Positions 8,308 through 16,268 of a DNA stretch of 64,000 nucleotides are shown here, in pieces. Location: NCBI GenBank assembly GCA_002929135.1, contig PESC01000024.1:57533-121532 (forward strand), given 5' to 3'. Position 1 is the first letter of the stretch. Every line of letters begins with the position of its first letter. The position numbers were made by a program, and so were the translations under genes. Source of the stretch: Methylomonas sp. Its GTDB lineage: Bacteria > Pseudomonadota > Gammaproteobacteria > Methylococcales > Methylomonadaceae. The notes beneath the pieces were generated by a model that made no database searches, was not told the origin of the DNA, and was given only the letters and a program-made list of their open reading frames with translations.

Positions 8308-9408
8308 CTAAATGAAGTTGACATGCACGGGCGGGGTAACGGCCAGTTTATCCAGGTACTGGTTCACAGCTTCCATCCGGCAGTTTTTCCGGCATTCCTG
8401 AATATCCAGTTCATGAGTGACGTGATGCCAGCTTTGCCTACGCTTTTCACCTTCCCAGATGGACTGAAATCCGGCTTGATTGATGTTGCCGTAGGCAAAG
8501 CGTTGATCCGTCAAATAAGCACTGCATCCGTAAACCTCGCCATCGGCCATGACATAAGCCCAGAAAAACGGTGTGGCGTGACAGGTTTTATAGCGTCCAC
8601 TGCCGGATTGACTGTAGTTTTTCATGGTCTGCTCGCGGAATATCACATTGAAGCCATCACCATTGAACGCAGTTAGCGCCTCGGCCATGCCCAGCAAATT
8701 GTCATAGCGCAGATTTTCGTATACACGGGTTTCACTGAACAAATGCTGGGAATAGGGTTTGACGACCAGATAATCCAGACCAATGTCCTTGCAAATGCCA
8801 GCCAGCATGGCCACTTCACCTTGATTTTCCGGCAACAACAGAATTTGCGCACCCAAGGTGCAAGACAAAGCGTTGGCTTTTTTATGAGCGACAGCAGCGC
8901 TCAAATTGTTCAAAACCCGGTCGAAATCAGACGAACTGGCTTGGTGAATCGCCGCGTAATTGGCGGCGCTGCCAGCGTTCAACGATACCTTGATCCATGA
9001 TGTCAACGGCAGCGACTGCTCGATGAAGCGGGTATTCATCAGCGTGCCATTGGTGGTAAACGACACATCAATACCGGCATTTGCGGTCGCTTCGACGATT
9101 CGATTGATATCTTTGTGCAGCAGGGGTTCGCCCTCACCCGCGTACATGACGCTTTTGACGCCCAATCGCCCCATTTCAGCCAATCGCTCCGCCAGAACAT
9201 CGACATCCAGCCGCTTGGCCTGATAACCAATGTAATCGACCGCACAAAACGTACAGCGGTGATTGCATGCCCCGACTGGGGATATTTCCACATAAAGCGG
9301 ATAAACGCCCCTGGCTTGCTCCCAATCGTCCTTGGCATCCAGCCATTGCGCAACGCGCTTAGGGTGATACACCAGCTTGTGGCTGTCTATGCCGTAATGA
9401 TCTGTCAT
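8308..9408 (-). CDS. radical SAM/SPASM enzyme, first gene of sugar operon
   Basis: 366 residues. Cluster cysteines are C48, C52 and C55 (CNHRCTFC), followed by the GEGEPLLH loop near 91-98. C-terminal cysteines C276, C295, C339 and C343 form the SPASM-like auxiliary cluster region. The tail PPVHVNFI matches that of the other radical SAM gene here. Otherwise the two proteins differ strongly, and this one lacks the ~90-residue N-terminal extension. It is the promoter-proximal gene; the 271 bp upstream (9409-9679) hold no convincing gene and presumably the operon promoter, although I see no clear promoter boxes. No strong ribosome site precedes the ATG. Its function in sugar modification is inferred from context only. 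Confidence 0.85.
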   Translation of the reverse strand: MTDHYGIDSHKLVYHPKRVAQWLDAKDDWEQARGVYPLYVEISPVGACNHRCTFCAVDYIGYQAKRLDVDVLAERLAEMGRLGVKSVMYAGEGEPLLHKDINRIVEATANAGIDVSFTTNGTLMNTRFIEQSLPLTSWIKVSLNAGSAANYAAIHQASSSDFDRVLNNLSAAVAHKKANALSCTLGAQILLLPENQGEVAMLAGICKDIGLDYLVVKPYSQHLFSETRVYENLRYDNLLGMAEALTAFNGDGFNVIFREQTMKNYSQSGSGRYKTCHATPFFWAYVMADGEVYGCSAYLTDQRFAYGNINQAGFQSIWEGEKRRQSWHHVTHELDIQECRKNCRMEAVNQYLDKLAVTPPVHVNFI

Positions 9409-9679
9409 GGGTTATTGAGTCAGGAACAAAACACTTTTTGTATCGGGTGCAACGAAAGCATCGGATTTCGCCAACGGAACCGGCCTGCATGAGCCGGGAC
9501 ATTATGAAGATTTAGTACCGTATGCAGCCATGCCACTCTTCGTTCAGTGCGGCTAAGCATAGCAGACGACGACAGGCCGAATGGAGACTGACAAGGACAC
9601 CACAACAACCGAACCCCATCGTTTTGCCCAGCCGGGTTACGCCTGATGTGAGGCAACGGCTTTGATGCCTGGGTCAGTT

Positions 9680-12619
9680 TTACCCATGAGGCAATACGTT
9701 CAGTGACAGCAACGATTCCAGCGGGCTGTCGTGATCGCCCACCCTGATGTCTGTTGCCAGCACGAAGATACGGCTGCGCGCTATGCCCAGAACGTCGATC
9801 AGATACTTGGCAATCTGGTTGGCGCGTTCCACTGCGAGGTCGTTCATGCGCAAGGTATCGGGCTGCATGATGGCTTCCAGTTGCATCAGCGCAGTGGAAT
9901 AAAACTCGACGGCGGGGTTGTTTTTCATGCGGGGTTCGCCCAGCAAGGTGTAATCGATTTCACCGGGAAACACTTCGGCGTAGAACTTGGCCAGCAAGCG
10001 GCGATAGTCGCTGGCGGACAGTTCGATGTACTCCATCGGGATGTTTTCGCCCCGGTCGCGCAATTCGCCGGATTTCATGCGCTTGAGAATATCGGTTACC
10101 GCACGGGTACGCATCGCGGGCCAATCCTGCACCTGATAGGCCAAGCCCTTGATTTCCAGCGCCAGCCTGGGTCTTTGCTGCAAGGCGCTGGCGATACCGG
10201 CCAGTTTTCCGGTTTCGTCCGGTGACAAGGTCGCCGCCCCCGGTGTAAAGGCAATCGCGCTGTAATCGTTCTTGCCGTTCATCAGCGCGGCAATGGCGCG
10301 AAACGGCGAGGTCACGGTCTTTTTCACCAGATTGACCAGCACATCGGCCACCAGCGACGCCACGCTGAATTTGGGGTCGTCCAGGCTGCCACGAATCGGG
10401 AAATCCAGCTCTATCCTGTCGTTATTGTCTTTCAGCAGGGCAATGGCGAATTCGAGCGGCAAAGACACCGCCCTGGGGTTTTCGACCCGCTCGCCCAGCG
10501 CCAGTTGATCGATGAATATCTTGTTCTGCGCCTCCAGCCGCCCCTGCTTGATGCTGTATTGCAAATCCAGATCCATCTGCCCGCGCTCGATGCGATAACC
10601 GGCAAACTCCGCCATGTAAGGCGTAATCAGCGGCAACGGCAAATGGCGGAAGCTCAGGGCTATGACCGAATCGCCGCTCTTGAACCGATGCGTGCCCTCG
10701 ATGTTGACCGTCGCCAGATCGTACACCATACCCTGAAGCCGCAATTTGGCGGCCTCGTCGGTGTTGGAGGTAAAACCGCTGACTTCGCCTTGCAAGGCTC
10801 TCATCCGGGCGACGAAAGGCAGGATCAGCGAATGATCGGCAAAATCGGACTCGCCTGCGCGCATTGCGATCTTGCCGATCGAAATCACCGGCTCCGGCGA
10901 CGTTTCGCCGGGTTTGGTTTTATCTTTGTCTTTGGTCTTTGCAGGCGGCTGGCCGGGCCGGGGCTGCCAGATGTCGTCGATATTGGTGGTGCCGTCTTCC
11001 TTGATGTTGAAGCGCAGGTAAGGCTGGTCGAGCGCCACGTTGCCGAAGCGGTAATGCTGACGCCCGACATCGATCACCATTTGCTCGATTGCCAGTCGTT
11101 GCCATTTGACGAAATCCCGGTTCCTGGCCTGGTCGCGGGTCACCAGATCGTCGATACGGGCGTTGCCTCGATAAACCGTTTGGGCATCCGTCGGCTTCAG
11201 CAGCAGATGACCTTGGCTGTACAGCCTGCCGTCGATCAAATCGAGCTGAACGAAGGGGTCGATATAGCCCTGAAACGGCTTGAGATCGATGGCCGCCAGC
11301 TCGATGGCCCAATCGGCGGCGAACGGCGACAACCGCGTGTTGCCGCCGAGTTTGAGCTGGCCAGCCTGGTTCAAGCGTGCGCTAAAATGCAGCGGCAAGG
11401 GTTGAGTCTGGTCGCTGCGAAAATGCTGCAGGCCGATGCTCATGTCGCTCAGCACCATGGCCTGCGGCTTTTTCAGCGTCTGATCGGTGAAATGAACACG
11501 GTAATTCTCGATCGCCACATCGTCTATCGTCACCTGCCAGGGCTGAACAGGTGGTGCAGGTGGTGCAGGCGGCTGCGCCGATGCAGCGGGCGATTCACGG
11601 GCAAACAAAGCCTGATAATTGAGGCGGCCATCGGCCTGCAACCAAGCTTCAATGGCGCCACCCTGGCTGGCGATACGGCCAATCGCAAGCTGCTGCTTGC
11701 CGACATCGACGGCAATGCCGCTGGTATCGAAACGCTCAATGGCCACCAGCGCCTTGGCGCCCCCGGCTTCGCTGACGGCTAGCCGCTCGATGGCCAGCGC
11801 TCCCTGTTCGAAACGCAAATCGACCGCCGATGCGGGCAGCGCAAGCTGGTAGCGCGTTGCCAGATCGAGTGTGCCCTGAGCAATCGACAGCGGCAGAGGC
11901 GGCAGGGGCAGTATCTGCATCAGTCTGGCCAGCGGCAGGCCGTTCAGTTTGATGTCACCCTGACTGGCCAGCGGCGCCAAATCGAATGTGCCCGATAGCG
12001 CCAGTTGGCCGCCAGACGCCACCTGCAAATCCAGCGTGAACGGGGCCGGTTTGGCATCCTGGGTAGCAAAGCCCGTGAGCGAGATATTGACTGCCGTCAG
12101 GGTTTCCGTGACATCGGCACCGTTCAGCCGGTCTCGCCAGTGGATGCGGCCATCGTCGATAGCCAGCGTGTCCAGCCAGAAAGCCAAGGGCTGGGCGGCA
12201 TCGTCTGCTTGGGTTTGCGTTGCCTCCTGCGTTTTCGGCATCGCCTCGGCGACATTGAACGAACCATCGGCGCGGCGTTCGATGGCGAGTACCGGTTGCA
12301 ACAACCTAAGCTCCGACAGCACGATGCCGCGTTGTTGCAGCGACGCCAGCCCATCGGCGTCGATGGTTAAGGTTTTGAAGGCCACAAGATTGGCACCGCT
12401 GGCATCGGTCAGCTCGAAGTCATCCAGCTCGGCACGTAATGTGAAAGGGTCGAATCGCACCGCGCCGATACGCGCGGTCTGCCCTATCAAATCGTTGATG
12501 ATTTGCGGCAGTTGGCGTTCGGCCAGGGTGGGCAGCAACCAGAATCCGGCAACGGTATAAAGCGCGGTCAAGCCCAGAGCGACTAAGCCAGCAATCCACA
12601 GGGATTTGCCGAGTCGCAT
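9680..12619 (-). CDS. DUF748 / AsmA-like envelope protein
   Basis: 979 residues from ATG 12619, chosen because it lies 11 bp after the preceding stop and starts a single N-terminal membrane anchor (KSLWIAGLVALGLTALYTVAGFWLL). The family hallmark follows: a short lead-in to IGAVRFDPFTLRAELDDFEL, then long beta-rich AsmA-like repeats, a proline-rich linker near 355-375 and a lysine-rich stretch. DUF748 proteins are inner-membrane-anchored periplasmic proteins related to AsmA/TamB, thought to help lipid or outer-membrane assembly. The last ~60 residues (RANQIAKYLIDVLGI) resemble the end of an OmpA-like segment. It is probably co-transcribed with the lipoprotein gene before it. The biochemical role is not established. 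Confidence 0.78.
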   Translation of the reverse strand: MRLGKSLWIAGLVALGLTALYTVAGFWLLPTLAERQLPQIINDLIGQTARIGAVRFDPFTLRAELDDFELTDASGANLVAFKTLTIDADGLASLQQRGIVLSELRLLQPVLAIERRADGSFNVAEAMPKTQEATQTQADDAAQPLAFWLDTLAIDDGRIHWRDRLNGADVTETLTAVNISLTGFATQDAKPAPFTLDLQVASGGQLALSGTFDLAPLASQGDIKLNGLPLARLMQILPLPPLPLSIAQGTLDLATRYQLALPASAVDLRFEQGALAIERLAVSEAGGAKALVAIERFDTSGIAVDVGKQQLAIGRIASQGGAIEAWLQADGRLNYQALFARESPAASAQPPAPPAPPVQPWQVTIDDVAIENYRVHFTDQTLKKPQAMVLSDMSIGLQHFRSDQTQPLPLHFSARLNQAGQLKLGGNTRLSPFAADWAIELAAIDLKPFQGYIDPFVQLDLIDGRLYSQGHLLLKPTDAQTVYRGNARIDDLVTRDQARNRDFVKWQRLAIEQMVIDVGRQHYRFGNVALDQPYLRFNIKEDGTTNIDDIWQPRPGQPPAKTKDKDKTKPGETSPEPVISIGKIAMRAGESDFADHSLILPFVARMRALQGEVSGFTSNTDEAAKLRLQGMVYDLATVNIEGTHRFKSGDSVIALSFRHLPLPLITPYMAEFAGYRIERGQMDLDLQYSIKQGRLEAQNKIFIDQLALGERVENPRAVSLPLEFAIALLKDNNDRIELDFPIRGSLDDPKFSVASLVADVLVNLVKKTVTSPFRAIAALMNGKNDYSAIAFTPGAATLSPDETGKLAGIASALQQRPRLALEIKGLAYQVQDWPAMRTRAVTDILKRMKSGELRDRGENIPMEYIELSASDYRRLLAKFYAEVFPGEIDYTLLGEPRMKNNPAVEFYSTALMQLEAIMQPDTLRMNDLAVERANQIAKYLIDVLGIARSRIFVLATDIRVGDHDSPLESLLSLNVLPHG

Positions 12620-12630
12620 GGCTACCGTAC

Positions 12631-14436
12631 CTAGCGCAGCCGACCGAAGAACTCGGCGTCGATACGGCAACCAGCCAAATCCGGGTAATCGACAACGCTT
12701 TGTTCGAAGTCGCGGAAACTCGGATGTTGCAGCGTCAACCGGCTGATTTTGCCCTGAACCAGCTCGAATTCGAGTGCGCCGCCCTTGGCCAGCGGGCTGT
12801 CGGCTCCGGTTGCCAGCAGCAGTATGCCGATGTTGGACATCGGCTGGCCGTGTTCCAGCGCGGGCCGGACACAGCTGAAGGCATCGGTCTTCAACGCCGT
12901 CATCACCGTCGCCAACTGGCTGGCGGTGATGGTCACGCCTTCATCGCCGATGGCAGGCGTTTGCAACAGCAATGGCAGGCCGAAGTCGCGCAAATGATTT
13001 TGCAACAACACCTGGCCACTGCTGCCGCCCGCTGACAGCAGCGGGTAAAGCTGACGCGCCATTTGATCGGCATCGGCATTGGCTAGCGCCGACAACAATT
13101 GCCGACCCACCGATTGCACGCCACTAATGACGTCATCTTTCTTCTGGCGAACGCGGGTCATGTCATCCCAATCCTGCGCGGTATTGACCGCCAGCCCCAT
13201 GCGCTTCATCACGGCGTAATCGTCCGCCGCCAGACAGCCCGAGAAATCGCGGCTGCGATACTCGCTCAATACGCCGGGCCGAATGGCATCTGCCAGCGTA
13301 CGCTGCGGCGTGATGTTGTAGTTTTTCCAGTGCGGCGACGGATTGAGGAAATGGTAGAGCAAGGCATTGCGGTCGTACTGGTTGAAGCCCAGCCCCTTGC
13401 TCACCCGCTTCAGACGGCGGCACTGGTCTTCCACTGCTTCGTAATTTCGCCAGTCCGGCAGCAACACCAGCCCTTCCTCTTTACCCGCCTGCTCGATCAA
13501 CTGGCGGAGCGCCACACCACCGGCGACGGTTTGCACCGGGGTGCGCAACAGATCGTCGAACGATAGGTCACGAGCATCCGGCACACCATCGACCGTGGCT
13601 TTCAGCAACAAGGAGGCCGTCAGCTCGGGATAAATCCGCATATCGCCCAACAAGCGGCTTTCGGTCGCCCACGGCGTGTAGCCACCTTCCTGCACTTCGA
13701 ATACCGCAAGCCGGGTTTGCTGCAACTGCACGCCGTCCGCAGCCTGTACTACATGGGTCGGCAGGCTGTGGGTTTCGGATGTGTAGTGCGCGGACGGTGC
13801 CGCCGTGCTGACGACGGGGCTGCGCGGGGCGACGAAATCGCCCGCCAACCTGCCCATCACGGCAATACCGGCGCCAACGCCGGTCAAGGCCAGCAACCCA
13901 CTGGCGGCGTTGATGTCATCGACCAGACGCGACAGATTGGCCGCCTGGCTGGTGCTGGTCAGAAAACTGTATTCGATGGCGGTTTCCTTGGCGCTGTCCA
14001 GGCGTAGCCAAGGGGTCAGAACCGCTTTGCGGGTTTCCAGGCGAAAATTGCATTTGCCGCTGGTGGCCTGGTACAAAAAACCACTGGCTTCGTGCTGCAA
14101 TTTCAAAGGCTCGTTGCGAACCCTGAATAGCAGCGCCGCTGATGAATCGCCGCTTTCATAACGGGTTCCGGCATCGCCACAACCGCTTTTCAGCGCGGTA
14201 TCGCCCTTGAATTCAAATTCGGATACCAGTTGCACGTAGACATCGTCACCGCCCATGACGCCAGCGCTTTTCGGCGTTTGCAGTGGCCAGGGTTCGGTCT
14301 TCGGGTAATCGACTGCAATGTGCCGCGTCGTGGCGCAGGCCGACAGCAGAACAGACGAAAGGACGGCGACAGCCCGCCCTGAAACGCGCAGGCGTCGCTG
14401 ATGATTGCGAAATGAGGATGACGGCATGGATGACAT
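12631..14436 (-). CDS. large lipoprotein of unknown function
   Basis: 601 residues from ATG 14436; an in-frame ATG at 14427 is equally possible. A lipoprotein signal ends in the lipobox LLSAC (about residues 30-34 of the mature reading), so the protein should be lipid-anchored in the outer or inner membrane. A short hydrophobic Ala/Gly segment near 200 (ASGLLALTGVGAGIAVMG) may be a membrane-associated helix. I do not recognise any further domain. It ends 11 bp before the DUF748 gene on the same strand, so the two envelope proteins probably form one unit. Upstream (14437-14701 approximately) there is no gene but a perfect palindrome. Confidence 0.65.
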   Translation of the reverse strand: MSSMPSSSFRNHQRRLRVSGRAVAVLSSVLLSACATTRHIAVDYPKTEPWPLQTPKSAGVMGGDDVYVQLVSEFEFKGDTALKSGCGDAGTRYESGDSSAALLFRVRNEPLKLQHEASGFLYQATSGKCNFRLETRKAVLTPWLRLDSAKETAIEYSFLTSTSQAANLSRLVDDINAASGLLALTGVGAGIAVMGRLAGDFVAPRSPVVSTAAPSAHYTSETHSLPTHVVQAADGVQLQQTRLAVFEVQEGGYTPWATESRLLGDMRIYPELTASLLLKATVDGVPDARDLSFDDLLRTPVQTVAGGVALRQLIEQAGKEEGLVLLPDWRNYEAVEDQCRRLKRVSKGLGFNQYDRNALLYHFLNPSPHWKNYNITPQRTLADAIRPGVLSEYRSRDFSGCLAADDYAVMKRMGLAVNTAQDWDDMTRVRQKKDDVISGVQSVGRQLLSALANADADQMARQLYPLLSAGGSSGQVLLQNHLRDFGLPLLLQTPAIGDEGVTITASQLATVMTALKTDAFSCVRPALEHGQPMSNIGILLLATGADSPLAKGGALEFELVQGKISRLTLQHPSFRDFEQSVVDYPDLAGCRIDAEFFGRLR

Positions 14437-14535
14437 TTTCAAAAATCGATTACGAGGCGGCTATTCTAACCAAAAAGCCCAGTCCTCCGGCGCCGTCGGC
14501 AAGGCCGTGCAATCTCAGAAAACCCAACCGTTTCT

Positions 14536-14572
14536 GGTATGGGTTCCCACGGTCTCCGTGGGAACCCATACC
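14536..14572. repeat. perfect palindrome, dispersed repeat family
   Basis: Two 17-bp arms (14536-14552 and 14556-14572) are exact reverse complements around a 3-bp loop TCT. The core is GGTTCCCACGG/CCGTGGGAACC. Related copies lie near 21.9 and 49.9 kb, all intergenic. This looks like a REP/MITE-like mobile hairpin rather than a terminator, because no T-run follows on either strand. Confidence 0.75.
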
Positions 14573-14701
14573 GGCTTTTCTACGCAGGTTTACCCTCTCA
14601 TGCAGCGTTCGTATGCGCTCCTTTGCTGCATGGAAACCAGGAAATCGTGCTTGGTGCGGTTCCGAAAACGCTGCGCCAAACAAGCCAACGCTTGCGTTGG
14701 G

Positions 14702-15493
14702 TCAATAAGGTTTGACCGGTGCCATGTCGTGCTCGTCGAAGTAATCCAGATGCAGCAACACGTCGTCGTCCGCGATATTGCCGTCGCTGACCAGATAACG
14801 CCGCTGCGACAGATAAGCCGCCCGGAAGAATGCGTAACGATCAATTGCGGCTTCCCTCGCAATACGTACCACTTCGATATTGTCGGCGCGTAGATCGATG
14901 GCATGTGTTGCGCCCAATGACGACGAAACGATGGTCGATGTCGACGCCGCCGCGAAATAAACTCCGGTGTAGCTGATGGGGTTGGCGGCAATATCGCCCG
15001 CCAGCCCCAGAACGCCACGCGGTGAGCTGGGGCCTATCAACGGCAAGACCAGATAGGGTCCTGTGGGTATTCCCCAGACGCCCAGGGTTTGATCGAAATC
15101 TTCGTTATGCCTGGGCAGGTCGATTTCACTGGCGACATCGATGAATCCGCCGACGCCCGCCGTGGTGTTGACCAGCAAACGCGCACCATCTGATGCACTT
15201 TGAGCAAACTTGCCCTGGAGCACGTCGTTGAGAACAACACGAATATCGGTCAGATTGCCAAAGAAATTGCTGATGCCCTTGTCGACAAAGGCTGGTGTGA
15301 TCCAGCGATACCCCCGCGCAACCGGCTTCATGACGTAATCGTCGACGTGGTCGTTGAAGGTTTGCATGGGCCGGTTCCAGCTTTCCCAAGGATCGCTGGG
15401 GTCGGCGGTCTGGGTTGTCGCACAACCAGTAGCCAAGCTGGCCAGGCTGAGCAGTAAGACAATGCGCGGTTTCAATTGTTGTATGAGCTTCAT
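14702..15493 (-). CDS. mlaA: MlaA (VacJ) phospholipid-transport lipoprotein
   Basis: 263 residues from ATG 15493, chosen because AGGA stands 6 bp upstream and the lipoprotein signal (LLSLASLATGC) follows at once. The mature part shows the MlaA landmarks in order: DPWESWNRPMQTFND, the FGNLTDIRVVLNDVLQGK region, NTTAGVGGFIDVA and the GPYLVLPLIGPSSPRG turn. MlaA is an outer-membrane lipoprotein that removes misplaced phospholipids from the outer leaflet and passes them to the Mla transport system. The rest of the Mla genes are not in this window. The C-terminus continues into an acidic tail. The gene is transcribed apart from the lipoprotein/DUF748 pair, with a palindromic repeat between. Confidence 0.93.
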   Translation of the reverse strand: MKLIQQLKPRIVLLLSLASLATGCATTQTADPSDPWESWNRPMQTFNDHVDDYVMKPVARGYRWITPAFVDKGISNFFGNLTDIRVVLNDVLQGKFAQSASDGARLLVNTTAGVGGFIDVASEIDLPRHNEDFDQTLGVWGIPTGPYLVLPLIGPSSPRGVLGLAGDIAANPISYTGVYFAAASTSTIVSSSLGATHAIDLRADNIEVVRIAREAAIDRYAFFRAAYLSQRRYLVSDGNIADDDVLLHLDYFDEHDMAPVKPY

Positions 15494-15601
15494 GATGATT
15501 CCTGATTCGGGTTTCATGCGGGTTTGAACTCACGTAACATAGCACGAAAGCCGCGTTTTTCGCCCCCCCCCATCCAGTATCCGTTTCGACTCAAACCATC
15601 T

Positions 15602-16219
15602 ATGAATAGCCACCATTCGCCCTTGGGCAATCGCTTCAGGGGCTATTTGCCTGTCGTCGTCGATATTGAAACCGCCGGTTTCAACGCCAAGAAAAATCCG
15701 CTGCTGGAAATTGCGGCCATCATCGTCGAACCCGATGCCGATGGCTGGCTACGGGTTACGGAAAAGCATCATGCCAACGTCATACCGTTCAAGAATGCGG
15801 AACTCGACGAAGCCGCGCTCAAATTCAACGGTATCGACCCTTACCACCCATTCCGCATGGCGGTAGACGAAAAAGAGGCGCTGACCAAGCTGTTCTGCCC
15901 GATACGTGCCGCGCTCAAGCGCAACCATTGCAAGCGCGCCATTCTGGTGGGACACAATCCGGCGTTCGACATCAATTTCCTCAACGCCGCCATCGACAGG
16001 ACACAGAACAAGCGCAGCCCGTTTCACCCCTTCAGCACCTTCGATACCGCAACGCTGGGCGGCCTGATGTATGGCCAGACCGTGCTAGCTAAAATCGCCG
16101 AGGCGGCCGGTCTGGAATGGGACAATCAACGCGCACATTCGGCGCTTTACGATGCCGGGCAAACCGCCGAACTGTTCTGCATCATCTGCAATCGCTGGAA
16201 GACGCTCAGCGCCGATTGA
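15602..16219 (+). CDS. rnt: ribonuclease T
   Basis: 205 residues from ATG 15602. It has the DEDD exonuclease motifs: VVVDIETAGF (Exo I, about 20-29), GHNPAFDINFLNAA (Exo II, near 119) and HSALYDAGQTAELF (Exo III, near 179-192). RNase T trims the 3' ends of tRNA and other stable RNAs and of single-stranded DNA. The length suits the family (about 215 residues). The open frame extends upstream to 15524, but the extra residues are proline-rich and unlike the family, so the internal ATG is preferred, though no strong ribosome site is visible. A strong hairpin follows the stop. It is divergent from mlaA. Confidence 0.92.
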   Translation: MNSHHSPLGNRFRGYLPVVVDIETAGFNAKKNPLLEIAAIIVEPDADGWLRVTEKHHANVIPFKNAELDEAALKFNGIDPYHPFRMAVDEKEALTKLFCPIRAALKRNHCKRAILVGHNPAFDINFLNAAIDRTQNKRSPFHPFSTFDTATLGGLMYGQTVLAKIAEAAGLEWDNQRAHSALYDAGQTAELFCIICNRWKTLSAD

Positions 16220-16222
16220 CCG

Positions 16223-16261
16223 GGCAAAACGCAAGAGCATATTCCGCTCTTGCATTTTGCC
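16223..16261. terminator. bidirectional hairpin terminator
   Basis: A long stem forms between 16223-16238 and 16246-16261 (GGCAAAACGCAAGAGC pairing with GCTCTTGCATTTTGCC) with one mismatch and a 7-nt loop. The AAAA/TTTT within the stem gives a U-tract character in both directions. It lies between the convergent ends of rnt and the RND pump gene. Confidence 0.75.
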
Positions 16262-16268
16262 TTTGCCG

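Noticed and set aside
9420..9656. 78-codon minus-strand frame upstream of the sugar operon
   Set aside because: No ribosome site and no family resemblance; the gap more likely holds the operon promoter.
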